64,000 nucleotides of DNA from Oscheius onirici. Lineage: Eukaryota; Nematoda; Chromadorea; Rhabditida; Rhabditidae. The stretch's first letter is position 1; each line of letters opens with the position of its first letter. Position numbers and translations under genes: made by a program. The notes beneath the pieces were generated by a model. The model was given only the letters and a program-made list of their open reading frames with translations, was not told where the DNA came from and did no database searches. Where the stretch lies: the NCBI GenBank assembly GCA_932521025.1, contig OW051468.1, forward strand, positions 8,370,064 through 8,434,063, written 5' to 3'. Shown here in pieces: positions 21,808 to 35,782 of this stretch.

Positions 21808-22110
21808 ATGACCCGACTCGCCTTACTTCTCTCGTTTCTCCCATTCATTTTCTGTATTTGTCATACAGGAACCTCCTTTCAGAGCTCGTTTAAGAAATGT
21901 TACAATCAAGTTCGGCTGGCTATCTTGTGGTAGAAGATTACTGTATCTCTTGGAGTTCATTTGGTATTGACAGTGCTGGCAGCTGGAGCCCAGTCGCACC
22001 GGATCGGTCTGAACTACTTGCTGTATCCAAACTGGTTCTGATCTGAGTTACCGTAACAGTTACCAGCTTTTTGGAAGTACTTTCAGAGTTTCTCTTTGTT
22101 GTGTTTATTT
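21808..22110 (+). pseudogene. Secreted lectin-like gene fragment
   Basis: An ATG at 21808 opens a frame with a good signal peptide (MTRLALLLSFLPFIFCICH) followed by TSFQSSFKKCYNQ, which looks like the first strand and cysteine of a C-type lectin domain. The frame then stops at a TAG. One base away another frame continues through EDYCISWSSFGIDSAG and PDRSELLAVSKL, which resembles the next CTLD helix. No splice pair that I can see connects the two. This suggests a frameshifted or decaying lectin gene, though a missed intron is possible. The similarity is weak. Confidence 0.3.
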
Positions 22111-22113
22111 TAA

Positions 22114-22482
22114 TTGCTTTTATTTTCACAAGCTGTGCGAGTGCTTCCTCAAGCGCTCCTCAGCGATTCTACCAAGGCCAGAATCTACTGTGGAAAGAAG
22201 AGGATTCCAATCCCAGAACTGCGACACAGCGGGATTGTCAAGTCAACACTCATGGCTCCACCAGCGATGCTCGTCTCTACAGTGATTCCACCAAGTCAAG
22301 CAGCCGTCTACCCGAACAAGAAGACAACTCCAATCAAGGAGATGTCTTCACGACTCGGTCAGGATGTCACCTCCTGGATGAGAAGAAACTGGGCAGTGGT
22401 CGAGACCCGAGAGCGGCGAAGAATTCCAAGAAACGACCGTTTCTGCATGATACTCTTCGATTCCGTCAAAATAAACTGTTAA
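22114..22482 (+). other. Long open frame of uncertain status downstream of the lectin-like fragment
   Basis: Two plus-strand frames stay open here. One reads STKARIYCGKKRIPIPEL and on to VTSWMRRNWAVV, ending at a TAA near 22482; its third codon positions are GC-biased like nearby real exons. The other runs from a hydrophobic stretch (FLFVVFILIAFIFTSCAS) through an Asn/Asp/Ser-rich region. I cannot decide which, if either, is coding, and see no recognisable domain. Further small exon-like pieces lie at 22572-22622 and 22665-22800. Confidence 0.25.
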
Positions 22483-22715
22483 ACTTTGTTGTGTGCTTTG
22501 TTCACATTGGTTTTGTTTTACATTCTTTCGCAAACAAAAATCTTATTTTTCTCGCAAAAAATATTTTTCAGGAAAGAGCTCGGTAGCAGTACCAGACCAG
22601 TCTCCACTCCTGTTCCAACCAGCTGCCGTAAATCACTATTTCTTCTAGAAAACAAACAAAGTTTCGACAGTTCTGTGATTACACGATATTTGAGGGAAAC
22701 TGCAAGTGCTTCAAG

Positions 22716-23185
22716 ATGCTTTTGCTTTTCTTAATGTTTAATGTTTCACTATGTCAAGCCTGGGGCAACTTCCCCCCAATTTGCATTTCTACAAACTTGT
22801 AATCAAAAAGTTCAGTTTGTAACAGAGAACATGAACCACACCCACCAATTATTTGCTACTAATTATTGTCAGAAAGACGTCGCCAATCTGGCCAAAGTCG
22901 AATCGACAGAAGTCAACAAGCTCCTGTTCATAAAAAGACAAGCTGACTCGTTTCAAATGATTGACCTCCATAGATAAAGCAGCTTATTACCACGTTCTTT
23001 CCCAACCTCTCCTGGAAACTTTCCGTGTTTTAGAGTTTCCTAGCGGCTATGTTCCATATACGGCCCTACATGACGAAGATGGACTATGTGTGACCGTTGA
23101 TGAGGAGACGTCCTTGTTCTGCGAGCAAGGACGAGCAAGACACTCCGACGGAATGCATTGGAATTACTTTATAAAAAATCTTTAA
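22716..23185 (+). pseudogene. Secreted lectin-like fragment, frames not joining
   Basis: An ATG near 22716 starts a strong signal peptide (MLLLFLMFNVSLCQA) followed by WGNFPPICIS and a stop. In the next frame comes LFATNYCQKDVANLAKVE, which closely resembles the CTLD helix with cysteine and the LA-(x)-E motif. In a third frame from about 22964 a further open stretch reads YVPYTALHDEDGLCVTVD and ends at 23185. The pieces are in order on one strand but in three frames. I could not find splice sites to join them, so a broken gene is the simplest reading. Confidence 0.3.
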
Positions 23186-24456
23186 TTTGAGCTAAATGAA
23201 AATATTTAACTGTGAACAAGATAGTTTTCCTACTAAATGGTCTCGCTAACCCACAATCGTCGATTCCTTTTCCGTGCCACGACAGATGGTTGCACCGAAC
23301 AGTAACCACACCATCTGCCGGACGGTATCCCCCAGACCGTCGCGCATACCAATTTGATGACCTTCTGAATAGGCATTTATTTGTGTCAGTGTGACAGAAA
23401 TCTATTGATTTATGATCTGAAAGAGCACCTTTTTTACTATTACCAGGGTAGTTACATACATTGCCACTTCAACCGTAAACTCTTGGCAAAACCTTGTATC
23501 CTCTATCAACAGTAAAAAAAGCCGAACTCTTCAAAGTCTCGAAGGAAAAAAGGCCTACGTCTGATATTCTCACTCTCTAAATTGCTAAATATCGGTCACG
23601 GCAGCCGAGAGCCAATTACGACCAGCTGGTAGAGGATAGGGGCATCTGTCTCGACGTCCCATTATTTGCTCACCTCTCACGGCTAACCCATGTTCTCATG
23701 TCCATTTAGGGCGAGAGGATATAAGGCCAAAATTGGACGTTTGGAATCTAGGAATCTGAGATCTGAGCCCCAGCCATTATGCTCCGTCGTCGAGTCGTAA
23801 TGAAGCCATTGCCGGCCTACGGGAAATATTGAAAACGATAAATCACCACCCTGTGACACACGACTTGTCATTTTGGCTTGTGAAGATGATTATAGCTGCA
23901 GAGCCGTTACTGTAGCCCTATGATATGTTCCAAAAAAAACAAGAAAATATGTAAATAAAATTATCTTAACTTTTGGGCACAATAAACTTGATCGAATTAG
24001 GATTTATGCAAAGATTTAGCTCAGTTTTATTTTAAGGCTAGAGTTTCCAGATATTCCAACAGAAAAAAGCTTTACAGTCAGATATTTTACAATTTCAGAC
24101 CATTATTCTTCCAGGCCATGGCTGATCTTGACCCCTACAGCTGTGCCTTCTGTCAAGCCTTGCCTCAATTAGGTTCGCCTTTCGCATCTGCCTCCCAGTG
24201 CCTGGCAACCAATGAGACAGCCTCTGGGGCGTGGCGAAGGGCGTGACTTCATGATTCCTCAGAGAGCGTTGGCGAGCTTGAAGAGAGGCCTCCCATCGTT
24301 AATATAAGCCTGTGCTCCATGTGGCTGCTATGGCTTTAGGCCTGTAAGACATTCTCTATTCCTCTTCTTCTTCCGTGTCGTGTTACCTCTTCCTCGTGTT
24401 CGTTATTACCCGTCAAGACGACGTCTCTGTACGACGAAGGCCAACTGCTGGCCGAA
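23186..24456. other. Upstream region of ETR-1/CELF
   Basis: About 1.27 kb without a convincing gene. It holds short open frames on both strands. Upstream of the ATG at 24457 the reading frame stays open for many codons, including SLYDEGQLLAE immediately before it, so coding may start further 5' in an exon I did not identify. This region should include the ETR-1 promoter and 5' UTR. Confidence 0.35.
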
Positions 24457-27972
<3,516 letters not shown>

Positions 27973-28942
27973 TCACAGAGCACTCGAGCATGTCTCCCTT
28001 TTCTCTCTTCGATATAGACTGTGTGTCCATTTTTTGTTAATTGATTATTGTGTCTTCGCCTCGTCCTCTCCCTCCCACACTTCGACCACATTCCATGGTA
28101 CAGAACTTTCAGATCTCCGTCTATATTATGGCTATACTCCTGCATAACCTTTTTCTAGTCTTTCTTCTAGTCCCAAGCCCTAAACTCCTGATCTCTTGCC
28201 ATTCCATCTTCCCAAAAACCATTCGGGTCCTTCTCAGGCTCCTCCCTTGACCGCTGAACGTCTCTAGTCATTTTCTGTGTTCCTCAACTAGTCTCCTTCA
28301 ATTTGGTTGTGATTCCCCCCGCATTTCTAATCTTTTCCGTGAGTTTTAATTCAAAGTTTGGACTGACGTGTCAGCACATGGAGGTACTTGCTTTCAATTC
28401 CCTTTCGCGAGTCGGAACTTTGAATTTTGACTCAATTCTAAACAACTTTGTCTCCCTTGGATCCCATCCAAGCCCATAGGACCCTCTCCTTTTTTTATCG
28501 AGCTCCCACGTGTGTACGAAACCCCTCAGTTGGGCTGTAGGCAGCATGGGAGACTCCTTTCCCTAACCTGATCGCCGGTCGATCAACTGAGCTTGTCCCC
28601 TCTGTATTTTCTTGTGTTTTTGAATGTTCTTTTACTTGTCCCTCAGCTGGAAATGATCTCATGTGTACATAGAAAAACTTTGTGTGTTTTTTTACTATTT
28701 TGTCATTTATGTTTTGTGCAACGAGAGCTATCCCCATGACTACGAAAATCCCGTCTTATTCCCCATTTAAAGCGATCTCATATTTACTGATGCAATGAAA
28801 GATTTTATTCTTTGCCAATCGGACATGGCCATTCGATTCATCTGATTCCAAAAGGTGCAATTTCGTTTGCTTTTTAGAAACTAGTTTTTATTGTACCCGA
28901 ATCTACATGTTGCACAACTAGATTTGACCAGAGATTGAGTAG
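27973..28942. other. Convergent 3' UTR region of ETR-1 and NAXE
   Basis: 970 bp between two converging stop codons. The plus strand is T- and C-rich, typical of a long CELF 3' UTR. On the minus strand, AATAAA (complement of TTTATT near 28886) is a likely NAXE poly(A) signal. No coding frame with splice sites was seen. Confidence 0.45.
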
Positions 28943-30025
28943 TCACTCAATTTTTACAATTTGATCAGAACTGGGATAGGTGGGAAGGACGAGATTCAGT
29001 TCTTTGACCAAGGTATTCGGAACAAAACGACCTCCCAAAAAGTGTGGACCGGTGAAGTCTTTCATGCACTGCTTGGGAGCAGTTAGAGAAACGACAGAAT
29101 GAGGGCGAATGAATGGACCGGAACTGGGTGGACCTTTCTCCACATCCCATCCTAAAAACTACCTCTCTTTTAGACTAAAAGAAGAGTTACCTGAAGGAAT
29201 ATCGATACAACAGGTGAAGATTCCTTTTTCGACGATAGCGTTAATGATATCTTCGAATGGCTGTCGAACGGGTGGATGGAAAGAAAAGCCGAACATGGCG
29301 TCTACAACGAAAGAGTAACTGTCCAAGCCAGGAAGTGTCTCCAAAACTGGGATTTCTAGAACATTATGAATAAAAATTATCAAAAGGTATTACCTAAGGA
29401 CTTCATTTGAGCTTCCAGGACCGTCATCAGCTCATTTTTCGACCTTTTCGGGTAGACACAGGTCGGCTCGTAGCCCTGAACATACTTTCTTTCGGAAAAC
29501 AAACGTTTTGAACTAACAAATTGCTGCAAATGGCGGGCACAGACGAATCCATCACCACCGTTGTTTCCGGGGCCACAGAGAACGAGAACTTTTCCTAGAA
29601 ATGCATATTTTTTTAAAAGTTGGCAAGAGTCAGTGGAACCAGTTCTGTAGAGCCGGGGAAAACTTGCGTCAATGGGACGCGACTAACCGGCTTAAAATTC
29701 AACATAATGGCATCAAAATCGATGCTCTCACTTGTTTTCCATTTTGATGTTGTTTTGTAAAAAGTACCTTTCGAATAGTGAGAACCGATCGCTTGAGCAC
29801 ACGCCAATCCAGCCAATTCCATCAACTGCTCCACTTTGAAATTGTACTTGCTGAAGAGCAATTCGTCCACTTTTTTGGCTTCTTCTTGTCTAAAAGTTTA
29901 CTTTTATACAGAAAAGAAACCGACCCCAGAAATCTGACGTCTTTTCTGCTTACAACTATAACGCTGGCAGACATCTTTCCTCTGGCCAATGAGACGAGAT
30001 TTCTGCAAAGACAACGACTTAGCAT
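28943..30025 (-). CDS. NAXE: NAD(P)H-hydrate epimerase
   Basis: Six exons: 30025-29925, 29889-29768, 29594-29518, 29475-29394, 29355-29191 and 29151-28943, in phase, about 251 residues. It matches the YjeF N-terminal domain: [24 protein letters not shown], the glycine-rich [12 protein letters not shown] loop, [18 protein letters not shown] and DIPSGWDVE, ending in VKIE. The enzyme interconverts S and R forms of hydrated NAD(P)H so that the partner dehydratase (NAXD) can repair it. The 5' end encodes [17 protein letters not shown], a plausible mitochondrial presequence. A second in-frame ATG at 29974 would give the cytosolic length, and a TTTGCAG acceptor lies between the two. The first ATG was chosen for annotation. 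The second intron (173 nt) is the longest. Confidence 0.93.
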
Positions 30026-32326
30026 TTAGTACTTGTAGCCTGAAAACAGCATCTCTTCGACGTCGAATCGAAAATTTTGACCTCGCGCTCTTTTGATGCG
30101 CAGGACCTTGAGGATTCGTGGCAAGACCCGTTGTTCAAGTCTGTCTAGCGGGAGAGCTGAATGCAATTGATCGTCTCTCGCGTGCACTCTTTTTCTCTCG
30201 ACGGATGGCTACTCTCTCTTTTCTCCACGTACTCTCGACTACCTCGCTCTCGGGCCACAGCCCAGGATTTAGTTTTATTCTGAATAGAAAATCTGTCATT
30301 TAAAAATTTTCCTGATGCCTCAGGAGGCATATTTCCAGTCACTTTTTCTTGGGAAGTTCGTCGTAACCGTTGATTGAGTAAACAACGACTGAACTGTCGT
30401 CTCATGTTAGTTATTTTTCAAAATCTGAGACAAAACACTATATTCGAGCAGTTTGTATGAATCTGGCCTTGTTTGCACTAAAGACCAGCATATTTCCGAG
30501 AACCTTTTCTTTTTCCTGAGATCAACTAATTACCCCAATGTTTTGCCTTTTAAATCAATTCGAACAGTCATGATTTCTATAAAAAACGTCATTTTTTACG
30601 TGGCGTAGGGTTTGTTTAATAAAACCGCCCCCAGTTTATTAATTTTCTGAATCATTTCCCCCAAGGGAGCCTCCTCGTGATAGTTTCCTTTCCGTTTCCC
30701 GGTTCGTGATACCCATCACCCTGGTGGACGGCGAACAGTCCGCGCTCGACTTTATTCAGTTCACCTGACCCAACAAATTCTTTGAAACTTTTTTCTTTCG
30801 GAATTTCCTGCCTCCAGGCTACAGCACCCCAGTATAATTACTCTCGAGCTGGTTGCGCACACATGAGTCTCACTTTGCGTCAGAATTCGTTCCACTTGTT
30901 CATAATCTCGTCATAGACGTTTGTTGTTTTCTTTTGAAGAAGACAGGGGAAGAAACGTTCAACAATCAGTGCCGGGGAGAGCGGGTGAAAACAAACCTCT
31001 GCGTGTGACGCTAGCTGTGCCCGTGTCGGTTTATTTTCTTCTAGGCTTAGTCTTTGTCTCGCTCCCTTATTATTATTTTTAGCCAGCAATTTTTGTTCTA
31101 TGACGTGGCTTTTCGCATAATAACCGACGTCATTTTTTTAAAAAGAAAACATGTTCCCTTAGGAACACAACGCTTGCATTACTTTCTGGAGAAGTTGTAG
31201 AGTTTTGAGGCTCCCAGTACAGACGCCCATAACTTATGTGTAAAAAATCTTCGAAGTGTGAGAATTAGGGACGACTTCCGTGCTCTCGAACCTTTTTATC
31301 CGATTTGGAGGCAATCTTCGACCTCCCCGATCGGATTTTCACACGTTTCGTTTGAGAAAAACTAAAAATATCCAGAGATTTCTGCACTCTTTAGGGAATC
31401 AAAATGTTGTCATGTACTTATTGACGTCGGTTCAGTTTTGAGAGGGTTCCTTTTCAATCCAGCTCCTCCGTCATCCTTGCCAATGTTTTCTAGAAAAAAA
31501 AAGGAACTAATTGCTAGAAATGATTGTTGCTCATGAATAGGTGTTGATATCTTCTTCACCGGAATCTTCAAAGCTTCTGTTTTGCGCCCCCCACTCCGCC
31601 GTTTTATCGATCACAGAGAGTGAGCCTCTGTCCATTGCTACACTCTCTTTAGTCTTTGGGCAAATGAGAGCTGTTTATTTATAGAAGTTTGGGAATAACG
31701 ACGGAAAGAATATATTGAGAAGTTTTGTTATTGCTTGCGGCTTGGCCGAGACCTGGCGCAAAAGCAAGAACAGAAGTTATCGATCAGCTGGTTGTAAAAA
31801 TTAGTCTATGTGCAGGCCGACTGCGTACTACGCTATATCAAAAAGTTTCTGAACATGTATTCTGTTTGGGCATTCCCCAAAAAGCCTGCTAAAAAATAAT
31901 GGCATTTTTTTGTATTTTTATCGTCGCATCGAAAATGATAATTGCGTACTTGCCGTTTCATGTTTGTCGTTTTCTAACTTATAATTATAAACGCCAATCT
32001 GACCGCACTCACTTGGTCGCTCCCAAATATATCGATGGTATACGTAGGTAGTACTCGACGAGTACTATCGATACCAACCATAAAATCCCGAAAATTCTTT
32101 AAGGCTGAGCCACGGCGACCGAAATTTGGTCAAAAATTTGGGGCAAAAATTGCAAGAAATCCGGTTCAAGGTGGTATACGAGTTTATCGAATTATCGAAA
32201 AATATTTTTTCCTTGCCAAGACACAGGCGTTTCAAGAAAAAAATATAATTTGAACGCGCGCCAAATCTCGTACACAAAAGCACGTCGCTGATATTTTCGA
32301 TGCGACGCAGAGTTTTATTTTATTTT

Positions 32327-32389
32327 TTTACTAAGAGTATTTTCTGACTTCGAGCGAATCAACTAAGAGTATTTTCTGACTTCGAGCGA
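32327..32389. repeat. Direct tandem duplication of about 33 bp
   Basis: The unit AACTAAGAGTATTTTCTGAC plus TTCGAGCGA occurs twice in a row with only a few bases between copies, with no visible mismatch. It suggests a recent local duplication. Confidence 0.8.
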
Positions 32390-32489
32390 CGAAAATAATT
32401 GTAGCTATAAACAAGTCTCGACGTTTTTCGGCTATTTCCCTTGCAGAACTCATGGTTTTGCCAAAATTTCACGACTTTTCTTTGAAAAC

Positions 32490-33010
32490 AAGCCCGCAGC
32501 GAGGGCGGCTGCCGAAGGCAGCCAGCCCGAGGAAGTAAAACGTAGAGAAGTACTCCTTAAAAACATTTTACTCTTTTGACTTATTCGGCAAAGACTGAAT
32601 TGACGCATCGGCGCCAGCTATTCGAACTTTTATTTCAAACGCCGGGGCCTAAGGTCTTGCAGAAGTCAGGTTTTCGGCTATTTGGGACGTACTCTTCGCC
32701 TATTTTTGTCGAACTTGTGGCTATTCTTGTTCTCATCGATAAATTTGCCATTTTTTTGCTGGTAAAATGATAAAAAGACTAAAAATATTAGCAAACGGCG
32801 AGGGTGGCTGCCGAAGGCAGCCACCCGAGTTTCCGTAGCAATTTTGGGTTAAAATTGAACTTGTAGCTACTATTTTTTGGCAAAATACGAATTGACGCAT
32901 AGTTGCAAGCTACTCAAACTTTTCGGGCACGCGAGGGTTTGAGAAACTTTCGTGGCTGTTTTGGATTTGATGCATAGTTGCAAGGTAGTAAAGCTCTTCG
33001 GAAAACGGCT
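32490..33010. repeat. Dispersed repeat block with short palindromes
   Basis: GGCTGCCGAAGGCAGCC occurs at about 32511 and again, nearly identical with flanks, at about 32806. Sequences related to TTGACGCATNGNNGCNAGCTA occur near 32591, 32892 and 32967. The blocks look like diverged copies of one unit. No terminal repeats or coding frame are clear. Confidence 0.5.
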
Positions 33011-33331
33011 TGGCCTAGTCTTGTTGTTCTCTGCAATTTTCTTCCCTTCTTTTTTTGCTCTTTTTCTGGAAAAAACGTTGATTGCAACTAAATTTTCTCT
33101 CTATACGCAGATATTACCAGCAGAATTAGTTGTAGCCTTGGCATTTGTTAAAAATAGGGGTTTTCTTCTTTTTTTTTGCTTCTTATTTTCTGCGCTTCAG
33201 AAAGCATCGTTTTTCTATTCTATTTTTCCGCATTTTTACCTAAAAACGTGTAAAATTCAGGTGGTAAAGATTCCGCGACGTCTCTTCGTCTCTAAGACGT
33301 TTCTACCATCCTTGTGAGGCCCCTCGTCGCA

Positions 33332-35307
33332 TGGACAACGGCGTCAAACAGATTGTGAGTCGTTTTCTCTTTTTTTATTCCGCTTAATCCTAATCCTCGA
33401 AAAAAGCGACATATTTGTCAGTCACAAATTAGAAATTACAAATTAGCAGCGGCTGTAAACGAAATGCTGGTGAAGCTCTCTTTCTTCCTATTTCCGAGCT
33501 TTTCCCGAGTTCGCAAAAGTGGGGTGTGGCTTTCCCACAGACATCCGGTCACCTTCCCATACCTAGCTGATCAGAGCAATTTCCTGTAGGCTGATTATTT
33601 GTCCCCACAAATGCTACGATGTCTTCACAAGCTGGTGAGTAGGACCAAACTCATTTCAGGCTCCAAAATATACCAAAAAAATCACATCTGCTAGTGGTTA
33701 GACGGCGGAAGCTCCTGACGTAGTTCGCCACCACCTTTTTTCGTGAAATAAACATTCGAAGAACTTTGATGGTGTGATATACCACAGCCGATCGTGAATC
33801 ATCAAAATACGCCATTTTTTCACCCTTAGCGAAACATAAACATTGGTCGAAATCGATCGTCCAACATTTTCTAATCATCCTTTTTCAGATGAACAACAGC
33901 AAAATGTCGCTCAAAGGCAGTCGACCGGTCACAACTGTTGTCGCGTCAGTCGCCACGGACGGCGTAGACCAACAGGTAACTTTTGCTATTTTTCCTAGAA
34001 GATGAAGGGTCCTCCATGTTGCCATGGTTATAAATGAGATCGATAGAGAAAGGAAATTTGTCATTTCCCGATTACGCGAAATGACGAGCTTTATTGCAGG
34101 TGGAAATCTCGTACACGGACCAAAAAGTAGTGGGTAATGGCAGTTTCGGAGTCGTATTTGTGGCGACGTTGCAAGAATCCAAGGAACAAGTTGCCATTAA
34201 AAAGGTCCTGCAGGATAAGCGGTTCAAGAATCGAGAGCTCCAGATCATGAGGAAATTGTCGCATCCCAATATAGTCAAGCTCAAGTGAGTCTTTTTTTGT
34301 TTGTAAATACTAGCGATTTGATTTTTTCAGGTACTTTTTCTATTCGGGTGGCGAGAAGAAGGACGAGCTCTACCTCAATCTGATCCTTGAATATGTTCCG
34401 GAAACTGTCTATAGGTACTGTTTTTTTGGCTTCCTGATTCATTTCGTCAATTTTACAGGGTAGCTCGGCATTACTCGAAACAAAGATCAACGCTGCCCAT
34501 TCTCTATGTCAAACTATACATGTACCAGCTCTTCCGTGCGCTGGCCTATATCCACGGAATAGGAATCTGTCACCGCGACATCAAGCCACAAAATCTGCTT
34601 ATTGACCCGGAAACTGGCATTCTCAAGCTCTGCGACTTTGGATCGGCCAAATATCTTGTCAGGGTACGTTTATTTTGTGTCCTTTTGGAGTCTTTTTTTC
34701 GTTACAGGGTGAGCCGAACGTGTCGTACATATGCTCTCGTTACTACCGGGCACCAGAGCTCATTTTCGGTGCCACAAACTATACTAATTCGATTGACGTC
34801 TGGTCAGCCGGAACGGTGATGGCGGAGCTGCTTCTCGGACAGCCTATCTTCCCAGGAGAGTCTGGAGTTGATCAGCTCGTTGAAATTATCAAGGTAGGAT
34901 AGTTTTTTCACTTCTTCTCATACAAAGCTCTAGGTCTTGGGAACACCGACGCGAGAACAGATCCAGAGCATGAATCCCAACTACAAGGAGTTCAAGTTCC
35001 CGCAAATCAAAGCCCATCCATGGAATAAGGTCTTCCGCACACAGACGCCTCCCGAAGTCATCGATCTGATCTCTTCTATTATCGAGTACACTCCCACTTC
35101 GCGCCCTACTCCTCAAGCCGTACGTTTATGATAGAATCCTTTTAAAAATTGCTACTTTAGGCTTGCCTGCACAGCTTCTTCAACGAGCTGCGAAATCCGG
35201 AGACGAAACTGCCGAACGGAAAGTCGTTGCCCATGCTCGAGACTGACCCGGGCACGGAAGCAGGCAGCAGCGGAATAACCGGCAGTGCCGAAACTGAGGC
35301 TCAGTGA
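33332..35307 (+). CDS. gsk-3: Glycogen synthase kinase 3
   Basis: Eight exons: 33332-33355, 33889-33975, 34100-34284, 34331-34414, 34459-34663, 34708-34893, 34934-35119 and 35161-35307, in phase, about 367 residues. All kinase landmarks are present: glycine loop GNGSFGVV, catalytic lysine in VAIKKV, the [11 protein letters not shown] catalytic loop, DFGSAK, the activation-loop tyrosine in [12 protein letters not shown] (as YICSRY), and the long GSK-3 C-lobe ([26 protein letters not shown]). GSK-3 is a Ser/Thr kinase that prefers primed substrates and acts in Wnt, insulin and polarity pathways. The residues expected for binding the pre-phosphate (R, R, K) lie in the conserved N-lobe and activation loop. 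A second ATG at 33619 followed by a donor could be an alternative leader. The second exon begins with another ATG (33889), so translation could also start there. Confidence 0.97.
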
Positions 35308-35782
35308 AGTTTTGACGCTTCCTGTTCGTCCCTAACTTTTTTCTCGATGTATATAACAGATTTTTGTTTTGAAATGCGCGATTTTCGAAAAAAAGCCACC
35401 ACAAGTCCAGACCCACCTTCAAATATAGCATGAAATTGTCCACAATTCCTCATCTCTTCTATAATTCTACGTATGTGAGTTTTCTCTCTTGCTCTTTTTC
35501 ATTGTTTCTTCTTCCCAAAAGTAAGAAAAAATTATTTTCAATTATTTTTTTATTAGCTTGTTTTCCCCCTTGACAAAAAGCCCTCCTCACTGGCACAGAT
35601 CGTTTCTCTCTCTCCACACACTACTTTTTCACCGTTTATTTTAAGGTTCTCCCTACGCGCGTTTTGAGACCCCGATCCCCGTTCCGTCCCCTCTGAGAGA
35701 AGAGGGGTATTGTGTGATGTCACGATGATGAAAAACATGAAGACATGGAAAATAAATATTTCTCCGGAAGAGTTTCTCGAGA
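35308..35782. other. Convergent 3' UTR region of GSK-3 and NEURL2-like gene
   Basis: 475 bp between converging stops. T-rich and A-rich runs and an AATAAA near 35750 on the plus strand are the only visible landmarks. No coding frame was supported. Confidence 0.4.

Larger units (their letters stand above)
30026..33331. other. Divergent intergenic region between NAXE and GSK-3, rich in repeats
   Basis: 3.3 kb between two divergent starts. A minus-strand 87-codon frame at 30405-30145 starts MRRQFSRCLLNQRLRR, which resembles a mitochondrial leader, but nothing beyond it is recognisable. From about 32320 the sequence contains a direct repeat, two copies of a GGCTGCCGAAGGCAGCC palindrome and related blocks that share GACGCAT-(A/C)-G motifs. 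The last 400 bp are very T-rich and may form the GSK-3 promoter and 5' UTR. Confidence 0.4.

Noticed and set aside
33651-33878. Minus-strand frame in intron 1 of GSK-3
   Set aside because: Lies entirely in the intron, antisense to GSK-3, with no splice sites or recognisable protein.
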